Source: CAZQIC01 sp964593555 (GTDB lineage Bacteria > Bacteroidota > Bacteroidia > JAFLBG01). Taken from it: a DNA stretch of 14,584 nucleotides. The DNA is taken from positions 1 through 14,584 of the forward strand of contig CAZQIC010000119.1 in assembly GCA_964593555.1 (NCBI GenBank), in the 5' to 3' direction. The notes under the pieces were generated by a model, which saw nothing but the letters and a program-made list of their open reading frames with translations, was not told the origin of the DNA and searched no databases. Of the stretch, positions 8,901-14,584 are shown in pieces. Within the stretch, counting starts at the first letter, position 1, and each line of letters begins with the position of its first letter. The translations under genes and the position numbers were made by a program.

Positions 8901-9972
8901 GAATTATTTGTGGTCACCGGTTATTTCAAGTTCAGCAACATTAAATGTTTCTCCAATAACAACGACAAATTATTCTGTTACCGCAACTGATGTGAACGGA
9001 TGTAAAAACAATGCTGTTGTAACTGTTAGGGTTAATTCGTTGCCTGTTATTTCCGTTTCCACCAACACAACTATTTGTGCAGGCAGTACAACTGTTTTAA
9101 GCGCATCAGGCGGTGTTAATTATTTGTGGAACAATTTATCTTCATCTTCTTCGATCAATGTTGCTCCATTGACGAATACAATGTATTCGGTAACAGTAAA
9201 AAATAGCAACGGCTGTACAGCCACCGCATCGGTATTGGTAAGTGTAGACCAACCACCTGTGCCTTCCGTAAGTAACGATACGTCTGTCTGTGAGGGACAA
9301 CCAATCGTATTGCTTGCTTCGGGAGGCACTTCGTATTCATGGAGCACAGGCTCGTTAAGTCCCGCAATAGAAATAAGCACGCATGCCGGATTAATTAAAT
9401 ATGTTGTAAGTGTTTTTAAAGGAGTATGCGAAATAAAAGAATCCATTTTTGTCAATGTATTTTCTTTGCCTGTTGTTAATGCGGGCTCGAATGTTACAAT
9501 TACAAAAGGTTCTTCCATACAGCTGAATGCGACGGGGGGTATTGGCTATAGCTGGAGTCCGCCAACAGGATTGAGTTGCGTGAATTGTCCTGATCCAATT
9601 GCCAGCCCAACAGAGACAACCACGTACTATGTAACAGTTACAAACGAAATAGGTTGTACTGCAACGGATTTAGTTATTGTAAATGTAGAGTGGATTTGCG
9701 CCGATCTTTTTATTCCCAATGTATTTTCACCAAACGGTGATGGACAAAATGATTTGTTTCATGTTTATGGAGATTGCGTAAAAGAAGTTTTTATTTCAAT
9801 ATACAACCAATGGGGCGAAAGAGTTTTTGAGGACACCGGTGCATCACCATATTGGGATGGCACATTTAGAGGACAGGAGTTGAACTCAGATATATTTGCA
9901 TACAATGCAAAAATAATTCTTGTTTCCGGAGAGGAAATAAGTAAAGTGGGCAATGTGACTTTGCTGAAATAA
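5962..9972 (+). CDS. Giant Ig-repeat adhesin-like protein with T9SS type B sorting domain
   Basis: Encodes a surface or secreted protein of about 1336 residues. I prefer ATG 5962, which gives the clean signal peptide MKKHALLFGLLLIGLYTFSQ; an in-frame GTG at 5947 would add five residues. The N-terminal third (to about 7140) has propeller-like repeats, each with an aromatic strand such as GALQWAKTYD, GVLQWSNRV, GTIQWSRRHG, QALWDKVMG or GAVQWERRLG, alternating with DGGYVFSA-type strands. From 7312 to 9693 come 11 tandem Ig-like modules of 70-75 residues, most with an ICxG...NGC cysteine pair. The end, from 9694, is the gliding-motility-associated type B sorting domain: FIPNVFSPNGDGQND, ISIYNQWGERVFE, YWDGTFRGQ, and terminal GNVTLLK. 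Adhesion or a structural surface role is inferred from the architecture; the ligand is unknown. G7 runs at 8038-8044 and 8466-8472 lie in the repeats. Confidence 0.92.
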   Translation: MKKHALLFGLLLIGLYTFSQPYFRLTYPGNYFTGMNYVADETKDKLSYYSIGWQIQLGAHTGAHLFRTDKSGNVIMRRSYRAAGVTQAFTYAYDGQETSDSGYVLMGYDGGGFVASRNTLFVIKTITTGALQWAKTYDIPGGTFVDGGGTGLPLVTPSIQQTKDGGYVFSAVYRVAGVRYAYVFKTDALGVLQWSNRVSGFEFGGKVRQTSLGEYILCGNTIMGGQKDILLVKLDASGTIQWSRRHGSVSKDEYPHSIIETNAGGFAFCGDACSVNGAPRSGQSDMFVYVVSNSGQALWDKVMGNASVCEYAQDITQDPNGDFVLSGVAQGIGDTYIGKINQTGAVQWERRLGDAGNEQLGFSINKVTNGYLLATGRDAFIPQPGMIATNPVGLIGCDTVTVTLPQTSGIVSAIITVTSSNQTNAISVLAQTPVVYNSGAAEAIQCMTCILAVSSDTSICSGNSATLTAGTGSTSYIWNSSDPNVNGIFGQTVVVTPTTTTTYTVTEQDCGLQSVITVSVIPLPVISISPAITLCVGDSVKLTASGATTYSWSPFSGISSSTGSSVVITGTIPLTYTIYASSSGCNDTATVTITPNPLPILSVSTNTIICAGGQTLLTAGGASTYTWSNSATGPSIISSPNTTTTYTVTGVDGNGCKNTAVTTVSVSPMPTALISGPSVICAGGGVTLSASGGGAYLWSNLAISNTISVNPLVTTTYSVLASLGICSHMATHQLIVNPLPTVFPSASDSSICIGAPTSLSAYGTATNYLWQPLNSLGNSVTVSPTSNTTYSVIGTDGNLCSSSSILTITVNSLPVILTSPPIAICDGESTTLTASGGNNYSWSNGPSASSITVSPTSNTIYTVSGIDLNGCSNTSFITVSVNPTPIAIINGGPPICVGSSAGLTASGGGNYIWDNLSTNSTININPINTCVYSVTVSLGTCNDTASWVVTVNPLPVIQTSSDTSICLGNSVILSVSGSSANYLWSPVISSSATLNVSPITTTNYSVTATDVNGCKNNAVVTVRVNSLPVISVSTNTTICAGSTTVLSASGGVNYLWNNLSSSSSINVAPLTNTMYSVTVKNSNGCTATASVLVSVDQPPVPSVSNDTSVCEGQPIVLLASGGTSYSWSTGSLSPAIEISTHAGLIKYVVSVFKGVCEIKESIFVNVFSLPVVNAGSNVTITKGSSIQLNATGGIGYSWSPPTGLSCVNCPDPIASPTETTTYYVTVTNEIGCTATDLVIVNVEWICADLFIPNVFSPNGDGQNDLFHVYGDCVKEVFISIYNQWGERVFEDTGASPYWDGTFRGQELNSDIFAYNAKIILVSGEEISKVGNVTLLK
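6340..7110 (+). repeat. Propeller-like protein repeats in the adhesin N-terminus
   Basis: Five units each carry a small-residue/aromatic strand of the form DxxGxxQW followed by a basic or polar run, with codons for the tryptophan region near 6352, 6535, 6679, 6850 and 6998, giving spacings of about 48-61 residues. Each is followed by a GGY/GEY/GGF/GDF strand ending in a small residue plus glycine. The spacing and alternation suggest a beta-propeller of roughly six blades. This is inferred from the repeat pattern, and the units are divergent at the DNA level. Confidence 0.6.
7312..9693 (+). repeat. Eleven tandem Ig-like / PKD-like modules
   Basis: Module boundaries read from the recurring proline-ended linkers (PLP, NSLP, NPTP) are 7312-7533, 7534-7758, 7759-7971, 7972-8181, 8182-8403, 8404-8616, 8617-8826, 8827-9045, 9046-9258, 9259-9471 and 9472-9693. 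Each unit follows the order: hydrophobic strand, ICxG, LTASGG, YxWS, TTTYTVT, NGC, VTVNPLP. Two cysteines about 45-50 residues apart probably form a disulfide. The last unit differs: it lacks the first cysteine (TITKG in place of ICAG) and carries CVNCPDP instead. At the DNA level the copies are similar but not identical, so the array is old or has diverged, although short shared blocks could support recombination. Confidence 0.9.
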
Positions 9973-10026
9973 ATAAAATTTTTCTGGATTTAAATTTTTT
10001 GGAATGACCTCAACGAAAATTATTTC

Positions 10027-12390
10027 ATGAAGCTCCTAAGAAATTTCCTCCCGACTATTTTTATCATATTCCAACTATCTTCTTATGCGCAGCATACGGG
10101 TGAGTGGGCCTGGATAACAGGATCTTTGTCTCCAGCGCAGCCTACGGTATGGGGCACTAAGGGTGTGCCTGCAGCAGGCAATACCCCTGGGGCAAGGTAC
10201 GAGAGTATGGAGTGGACTGACACAGCCGGAAACTTCTGGGTATTTGGAGGCTGGCCTATTTCACCAACTCCATTTGCCGGACACAACGGCGACCTCTGGA
10301 AATTTGATCCCGTAATAAAACAATGGGCCTGGATGCATGGAACTCAAACACCATTCACTTTCCCGGTATATGGAACACAGGGAGTTGCTGCGCCGGGGAA
10401 TATGCCTGCAGCAGCTTGCGCAGTTCAATCTGCTGTTGATAAAAATGGCAATTTGTGGTTACCCGTAACAAGCAACGAGAATGTATGGAAATACAGCACG
10501 AACACAAACATGTGGACTTGGACAAAAGGAAAGGGAAATACCTGGTCAAGTTTTCCAAAGTTAGGAACGAAAGGAGTTTTTTCTGCAACTAACACTCCAC
10601 AAACACAATATGCAGACAATGCATGTTCGTGGGGGTGCAATAATTTTATATATACATATAACGGTTTTCATAAGACTAACGGACAAAATGTTGGTGTTAT
10701 GTGGAAATATGATATTACCACTGATCAATATGCGTGGATCGCAGGAGATACAATTAACGGATCGGTATATGGAATCCAGGGCGTAGCAAGTGCTCAAACA
10801 CAGCCTGGTGTATATCAGGCTCATGCTAGGTGGGTTGGCGGAGATGGAAATTTATATATGATGGGTGGAATTGAATCTCCCGGAAGACTCTCTAATTCAT
10901 TATGGAAATTTGATCCTGCAATTGATCAGTGGTCCTGGATGGGTGGAACGCCGGGGGCTGGAACTGTTGGAAACTATGGAATGATGGGAGTTGCGTCGCC
11001 AACAAACTGGCCGGGATCAAGAATACAGAACAGAGCTACATGGGTAGATAAATGCGGAAACTTATGGCTGCATGGTGGCATGGGATATGGAGCTAATGCA
11101 TCGAACATTGGTTACCTAAATGATGTTTGGATGTATTGTATTTCATCAGGTATGTGGACATGGAAGGGTGGAAGCGGAATAAAAAATATTTCATCATTCG
11201 CCGGGGCACAAAATATTTTTTCTTTAGCAAACCAACCTTCTGGAAGAAACGGAGGAAACGGATTTGTTGACAAAGCAGGAAATTTCTGGCTGTTCGGCGG
11301 TGCAGATACCGCAGGCTTCCTAAATGATTTGTGGATGTTGAATACGCAGCCGTCAATTTCTTCAACAAATGCAACCGCATGTTTAAGCGCTGATGGACAA
11401 GCAAGTGTTAAAGTTTTTATAGGAGAAGCGCCGTACACTTATGTCTGGTCATCAGGCCAGACAACGGCCTCTGCAACCTTAACCGGATTAACTGCGGGAA
11501 ATTACAGCGTAACAATAATTGATGCCGGAGGATGCTTGCAACAGGATACAGTAACGATCACAGCGGGGCCAAACACATTGGCATCGTCAACAACGTCAAC
11601 TATAGTAGCATGCGTTGCTCAGGCCAATGTTTCGATTGCCGGAGGGAATTCTCCATTTACATATAGCTGGAATAATGGAAGTACTTTGGCTTCGATCATA
11701 GGAATACCGCAAGGAATTTATAATGCTTCTGTAACAGATAAAAACGGATGCGTACAAACAGGATCGGTTAGTGTGCCTGCAACAGCAACGGTAACAGCAT
11801 CCGCAACAAGGTCAGATATAATTTGTAATGGCCAGTTAAATGGAAGCGCAACAATTATTCCCGCAGGAGGAAGTGGGAATTATATTTACACATGGAGTAA
11901 CGGAAATACGAATGACGTTGTTTCCACTTTGGCAGCCGGTGTATACACCGTAACTGTTACGGATCAAAACAATTGCACGGCGCAGACACAAGTAATAATT
12001 TCACAACCATCTGCACTTGTGCTGAACCCAACAATTATTCCGGACACATGTGGATCTGCTAGCGGGAGTTTATTGGCAAGTGTTTCGGGCGGTACGGGTT
12101 TATATCAATATAGTTGGAGTTCAGGAAATACTAATAATTATATGGATCATCTTTTACCGGGAAAATATTTTGTTACTATAACGGATTCGTTAGGATGTGT
12201 TCATCTGGATTCCGCGATTGTTAATTCTATTAATCCCTTGCAGGCTATAGATTCAACATCACTTGAAACGTGCGATAATACAAGAGATGCAACATCATCC
12301 GTTTTTATTCAGCTTGGCCATGTACCCTATACATATCGCTGTAACAGGCAATGGCGGTACTGCGCCGTACAACTATTTCTGGACACATAA
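10027..12390 (+). CDS. Kelch-like propeller / SprB-repeat protein, 5' part of a frame-split gene
   Basis: Encodes 787 residues before a stop, but only about the first 770 are in the ancestral frame. A signal peptide covers about residues 1-21 (MKLLRNFLPTIFIIFQLSSYA). A kelch-like propeller follows to about residue 440, with six blades recognisable by W-x-W plus glycine strands (codons near 10108, 10324, 10513, 10729, 10930, 11155) and by YGxxGV, GNxWxxGG and LWKFD segments. SprB-type repeats begin at 11350: 11350-11568, 11569-11787, 11788-12009, 12010-12237 and a fifth that breaks near 12335. The tail after PYTY (RCNRQWRYCAVQLFLDT) fits no repeat and is the out-of-frame product. The rest of the gene, including the T9SS sorting domain, continues in the +1 frame, so this product alone would lack its secretion signal. 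It lies 54 bp after the Ig-repeat gene, probably in the same operon. Confidence 0.88.
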   Translation: MKLLRNFLPTIFIIFQLSSYAQHTGEWAWITGSLSPAQPTVWGTKGVPAAGNTPGARYESMEWTDTAGNFWVFGGWPISPTPFAGHNGDLWKFDPVIKQWAWMHGTQTPFTFPVYGTQGVAAPGNMPAAACAVQSAVDKNGNLWLPVTSNENVWKYSTNTNMWTWTKGKGNTWSSFPKLGTKGVFSATNTPQTQYADNACSWGCNNFIYTYNGFHKTNGQNVGVMWKYDITTDQYAWIAGDTINGSVYGIQGVASAQTQPGVYQAHARWVGGDGNLYMMGGIESPGRLSNSLWKFDPAIDQWSWMGGTPGAGTVGNYGMMGVASPTNWPGSRIQNRATWVDKCGNLWLHGGMGYGANASNIGYLNDVWMYCISSGMWTWKGGSGIKNISSFAGAQNIFSLANQPSGRNGGNGFVDKAGNFWLFGGADTAGFLNDLWMLNTQPSISSTNATACLSADGQASVKVFIGEAPYTYVWSSGQTTASATLTGLTAGNYSVTIIDAGGCLQQDTVTITAGPNTLASSTTSTIVACVAQANVSIAGGNSPFTYSWNNGSTLASIIGIPQGIYNASVTDKNGCVQTGSVSVPATATVTASATRSDIICNGQLNGSATIIPAGGSGNYIYTWSNGNTNDVVSTLAAGVYTVTVTDQNNCTAQTQVIISQPSALVLNPTIIPDTCGSASGSLLASVSGGTGLYQYSWSSGNTNNYMDHLLPGKYFVTITDSLGCVHLDSAIVNSINPLQAIDSTSLETCDNTRDATSSVFIQLGHVPYTYRCNRQWRYCAVQLFLDT

Positions 12391-12480
12391 TGGGAACAGT
12401 ACTTCTGCAATAACAGGTCTATCACAGGGAAATTATTCTGTAAGAATTACGGATGCCAACTCCTGTGTAAACACCGCCTT
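11350..12480 (+). repeat. SprB-type repeat array, interrupted
   Basis: At least five tandem modules of about 73-76 residues share the order C...(D/N)G.A.V..GG..PY.Y.WS.G...I..L..G.Y.VTITD..GC, the pattern of the SprB repeat family named after the Flavobacterium gliding adhesin. Four are complete in one frame (to 12237). The fifth has its first half (CDNTRDATSSVFIQ through PYTY) in that frame and a second copy of the same first-half motif (AVTGNGGTAPYNYFW) plus the remainder in the +1 frame. Thus the half-motif is present twice around the frame change. Confidence 0.8.
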
Positions 12481-13792
12481 CATTAATATTACTCAGCCTG
12501 CACCTGTTGTATCTTCTTTACAGGCTCCGGCTACAATTTGTTACGGAAGCATGTTAAGTCTTAGCGCTTCAGCAAGCGGCGGTATTGGAGGTTATACTTA
12601 CAACTGGATAACGTTGATGGGTAATAACGCAATACAATATACTTCTCCAACTACTACTACAACTTTTAGTGTAGCGGCAATCGACAGCAAGGGCTGCATT
12701 GGCGATACAACAACTTCAACAGTTATAGTTTATAATTTAACTGCTTCAAACTTAAGTGCAACTCCGGCTCATGGAATTTGTCCGGGAGTATCTACAATAA
12801 TATCTGCAACAGTAACTGGAAGCACCGGACCGGTAGCATGTACGTGGAACAATGGATTACCAAATGGAAACGGACCGCATATTGTAACTCCAAATCAAAC
12901 CACGCAATATATAGTTAACGTCAACAACACTTGTAACATGAGTGTTCAAATCACAGTAACTGTAACAGTTTATTCGTTACCAGTTGTTAAATTATATCCG
13001 CAGGCCTTAAGCGGCTGCGACCATGTGTTGATGACATTCAGTAACAATGGCGCACCTTATGTTTTAGTAGCCGGATATAACTGGAACTTTGGTGATGGCA
13101 ATACAGCAACTACCTACAACCCCACTCACAATTATACACAAACAGGAATTTATACAGTGAGTCTGGTTGTTACTTCACCGCAGGGTTGTGAAAATTCTGC
13201 GTCAACAAAATGTATTGTTGCAGTAAATATTTCTCCAGATGCATCATTTGATGTTGACAGAACAACTGTTTCTTCTATAGATCCTGTGATACATTTTACC
13301 AATACATCAGTTAATGCAACTGCATACGTTTGGGACTTTGGCGAGAACAATAAAATTGCCGCTAACCAGAATATGTATACCGCGGTTGATCCCGTGTTTC
13401 AGTATTCACAAAAAGGAAGTTATCCTATAGTGCTAATTGCAACAAATAACTCTGGCTGCCGGGATACCGCGCAAACAATTATAGAAGTTGAACCACAATT
13501 CACTTTCTATTTCCCTAATTCATTTACTCCGAATGAAGATGGTGTTAACGATAATTTTATCGGCAAAGGTCAGGAGATCACTTATTTTGACATGATGATC
13601 TTCGACCGCTGGGGAGGATTTATTTATCAAACAAAAGATATGGTCAAAGGATGGGACGGTACCGTGAACGCTTTTGAACCCGAAGTACCGGGATTGATTG
13701 TACAAGATGGCATCTACATTTATAAAATAACAGTTAAAGACACTGATAATAAAATGTACAAATTTGTGGGCGGAGTAACAGTGTTAAAATAA
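12263..13792 (+). CDS. PKD / T9SS type B sorting part, 3' part of the frame-split gene
   Basis: The frame is open from 12263, but real homology to the preceding gene begins near 12338 (AVTGNGGTAPYNYFW), leaving about 484 meaningful residues. The ATG at 12263 is therefore not a credible start, and no signal peptide exists. In order, it encodes the remainder of a SprB-type repeat (ITGLSQGNYSVRITDANSC), two Ig-like modules (about 12510-12990), a canonical PKD domain with NWNFGDG and HNYTQTGIYTVSLVV (about 13000-13225), a second PKD-like domain with YVWDFGE and FQYSQKGSYPIVL (about 13235-13490), and a type B sorting domain. The sorting domain shows FYFPNSFTPNEDGVND, DMMIFDRWGGFIYQ, GWDGTV, DGIYIYKITVKD and terminal GGVTVLK. 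With the upstream part joined, the intact protein would be about 1250 residues. As drawn, this segment has no independent way to be exported. Confidence 0.85.
   Translation: MKRAIIQEMQHHPFLFSLAMYPIHIAVTGNGGTAPYNYFWTHNGNSTSAITGLSQGNYSVRITDANSCVNTAFINITQPAPVVSSLQAPATICYGSMLSLSASASGGIGGYTYNWITLMGNNAIQYTSPTTTTTFSVAAIDSKGCIGDTTTSTVIVYNLTASNLSATPAHGICPGVSTIISATVTGSTGPVACTWNNGLPNGNGPHIVTPNQTTQYIVNVNNTCNMSVQITVTVTVYSLPVVKLYPQALSGCDHVLMTFSNNGAPYVLVAGYNWNFGDGNTATTYNPTHNYTQTGIYTVSLVVTSPQGCENSASTKCIVAVNISPDASFDVDRTTVSSIDPVIHFTNTSVNATAYVWDFGENNKIAANQNMYTAVDPVFQYSQKGSYPIVLIATNNSGCRDTAQTIIEVEPQFTFYFPNSFTPNEDGVNDNFIGKGQEITYFDMMIFDRWGGFIYQTKDMVKGWDGTVNAFEPEVPGLIVQDGIYIYKITVKDTDNKMYKFVGGVTVLK
12325..12345 (+). 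other. Frame-change junction in the kelch/SprB gene
   Basis: Frame 1 encodes a sensible repeat through PYTY (12325-12336); frame 2 encodes a sensible repeat from AVTGNGG (12338 onward). The switch therefore falls within a few bases of 12337. Joining the residues SSV at about 12303 directly to AVTGNGG at 12338 would give a standard-length module, implying a surplus of 34 bases (12304-12337), which is not a multiple of three. Alternatively, about one repeat was lost between the two halves. No slippery heptamer was seen at the switch. Confidence 0.75.
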
Positions 13793-13793
13793 T

Positions 13794-13824
13794 TGTACCT
13801 GCATGGGAAACCCGCACGGGTACA
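13794..13824. terminator. Hairpin between convergent genes, likely bidirectional terminator
   Basis: Begins two bases after the adhesin stop. The outer arms TGTACC (13794-13799) and GGTACA (13819-13824) pair over 6 bp. Inside, TGC pairs with GCA and GGG with CCC around an AAA loop, with two small 2-base bulges. The flanks are only modestly T-rich on either strand (GTTTGTTGT downstream), so it is not a textbook intrinsic terminator. The position between two converging genes supports transcription termination in both directions. Confidence 0.6.
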
Positions 13825-13844
13825 GTTTGTTGTCTAGAATAAAA

Positions 13845-14300
13845 TTATTTTGTAAACGTAAAAAAATGTTCCAGTTCTTTACATTTTTTACACACGACCT
13901 GATCTGCATCCTCTTTATTATTTGTTTGTGTGGGTAACCGGTAATCCACTACCACAGTAGATTGCGGAGCAACTTTTACTTTTTCATTCACCACGCCGAT
14001 CTGCCCTGAATAGTAACCAGTGCCTTTATTGCCTGCCAGGAAATGAACCTTCAGTGTTTCACTTCCATTATTCTTAATTTCTATAGAATACAGACAAGTA
14101 AGCATAAATTTCTTTCTCACTTTAAAACGGCATACAATTTCTATCGCTTCTCCCTTATCCCCTTTATATTTAAAAGTCTGCCATTCACCAAACACCTCCA
14201 GGCTATCAGTAGCCGCAAAAACAGGAACATTCCTCTCATTCTGAGAATAAGCGGAATATGAAATAACCAATAAAGCTAAAGCCAAGAGCATTTTTTTCAT
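13845..14300 (-). CDS. Small exported protein of unknown function
   Basis: Encodes 151 residues. A clear Sec signal peptide covers about residues 1-20 (MKKMLLALALLVISYSAYSQ), with no cysteine for lipidation, so the product should be periplasmic or beyond. The mature part looks beta-rich (EIVCRFKVRKKFMLTCLYSI, KVHFLAGNKGTGYYSG, STVVVDYRLP) and could be a small beta-sandwich. Cysteines at 57 and 69 and a CKKC pair at 137-140 could form disulfides or bind a metal, but no known site is recognised. There is no T9SS sorting domain. It converges on the adhesin gene with a hairpin between them and has its own upstream promoter-like element at 14395-14402. I do not recognise a family. Confidence 0.8.
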   Translation of the reverse strand: MKKMLLALALLVISYSAYSQNERNVPVFAATDSLEVFGEWQTFKYKGDKGEAIEIVCRFKVRKKFMLTCLYSIEIKNNGSETLKVHFLAGNKGTGYYSGQIGVVNEKVKVAPQSTVVVDYRLPTQTNNKEDADQVVCKKCKELEHFFTFTK

Positions 14301-14394
14301 TTTTCTATTTATTAGGTGTAAACAGCTAACTGTTCTTCTAGTTAACGTTTCAAAGGGAGGGCTGAACTCAGCTATCCTACTTCAAGTGTTTTGA

Positions 14395-14402
14395 CAAATG
14401 TA
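14395..14402 (-). promoter_or_regulatory. Bacteroidota -7 promoter element (TACATTTG)
   Basis: On the reverse strand this reads TACATTTG, an exact fit to the Bacteroidota -7 consensus TAnnTTTG. It lies about 95 bp upstream of the small exported protein's start codon, implying a leader of roughly 85-90 nt. The expected TTTG about 19-21 bases further upstream is not present (TTCCAG instead), so only half of the promoter is supported. The leader contains a GCTGAACTCAGC inverted repeat (14361-14372). Confidence 0.4.
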
Positions 14403-14479
14403 CCCTTTTGTTTTAAGCACTGGAATTTATTTTACATTTATAAAATAAGCACTCATAAAATTTACGCTTTTATGCGGTC

Positions 14480-14493
14480 CGCTTTATAAAGCG
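14480..14493. repeat. Perfect 14-bp palindrome
   Basis: CGCTTTATAAAGCG is its own exact reverse complement and lies in the gene-free right end of the window, followed by CTTTT. It directly abuts a second small palindromic group, GCGGTCCGC (14474-14482). It could be an operator or part of a terminator for a gene beyond the window edge. No gene in this window obviously uses it. Confidence 0.3.
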
Positions 14494-14584
14494 CTTTTCA
14501 AAGTATTGATATGAAAGATAACTGATTACTAATGGGGAGTTCTAAAAATAGAATGTTAAAAACAATCTAATAAAATCGTATCTA

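Noticed and set aside
9120..9518. Reverse-strand frame of 132 codons inside the adhesin gene
   Set aside because: It is antisense to the Ig-like modules, with no domain or signal. The opposite frame has strong family motifs.
7312..9693. CRISPR array or non-coding tandem repeat
   Set aside because: The repeat period of 210-225 bases is protein-level, always in frame, and the DNA copies diverge. It encodes Ig-like modules.
11093..11438. Two reverse-strand frames of about 100 codons in the kelch gene
   Set aside because: Both are shadows of the kelch/SprB coding frame, overlap each other, and carry no protein features.
12263..12337. Independent gene starting at the ATG at 12263
   Set aside because: The first 25 codons (MKRAIIQEMQHH...) have no signal peptide and are the shifted reading of a SprB repeat whose correct frame is the upstream one.
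12325..12345. Programmed ribosomal frameshifting joining the two halves of the kelch/SprB gene
   Set aside because: No slippery heptamer, in-frame stop at the shift point or downstream stem was seen. The duplicated half-motif is better explained by an indel or assembly fault.
5140..13792. Diversity-generating retroelement, polymorphic toxin or phage-defence system in the surface cluster
   Set aside because: There is no reverse transcriptase, template/variable repeat, toxin C-terminus, immunity gene or nuclease. The C-termini are T9SS sorting domains.

Overview
The window reads as a chromosomal segment of a Bacteroidota bacterium, probably a gliding or surface-spreading member with a type IX secretion system (T9SS). 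Three lines of evidence support this. Several proteins end in T9SS C-terminal sorting domains: one type A, and two of the type B 'gliding motility-associated' (CHU_C-like) kind. The DNA is AT-rich, with A-rich leaders instead of clear Shine-Dalgarno sites. A promoter -7 element of the TAnnTTTG kind lies upstream of one gene. I see no tRNA, rRNA, transposase, integrase, reverse transcriptase or CRISPR array.

Layout. Positions 1-410 are AT-rich with no convincing gene and hold an 18-bp near-palindrome. Positions 411-3303 carry a tightly packed forward operon: rpiB (pentose phosphate isomerase), a secreted M28-family zinc metallopeptidase starting at GTG and overlapping rpiB by 7 bp, and a LutB-like LUD/iron-sulfur protein overlapping the peptidase by 4 bp. 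Positions 3483-5015 hold a reverse-strand gene for a 510-residue all-helical, TPR-like protein of unknown function. From a short divergent intergenic region, a forward run of T9SS cargo genes follows. These are a 267-residue type A protein (5140-5943), a roughly 1336-residue adhesin-like protein with a propeller-like N-terminus, 11 tandem Ig-like repeats and a type B sorting domain (5962-9972), and a kelch/SprB-repeat/PKD protein with a type B sorting domain (10027-13792). The last gene is split by a frame change near 12335. Positions 13845-14300 encode a small reverse-strand exported protein, converging on the adhesin gene across a hairpin.

How the parts fit. The first operon is housekeeping: sugar-phosphate interconversion, peptide trimming and probably lactate-type oxidation. 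The second block is a cell-surface or secreted adhesin cluster whose products should leave by Sec and then T9SS. The most noteworthy observation is the frame change in the SprB-repeat region of the third cargo gene. It separates the propeller from its sorting domain, so the propeller would be made without a T9SS signal unless the base call or assembly is wrong or the site is variable. Two G7 runs in the Ig-repeat gene are further candidate variable sites. I did not find evidence for a clearly new biological system. The other items are modest leads.
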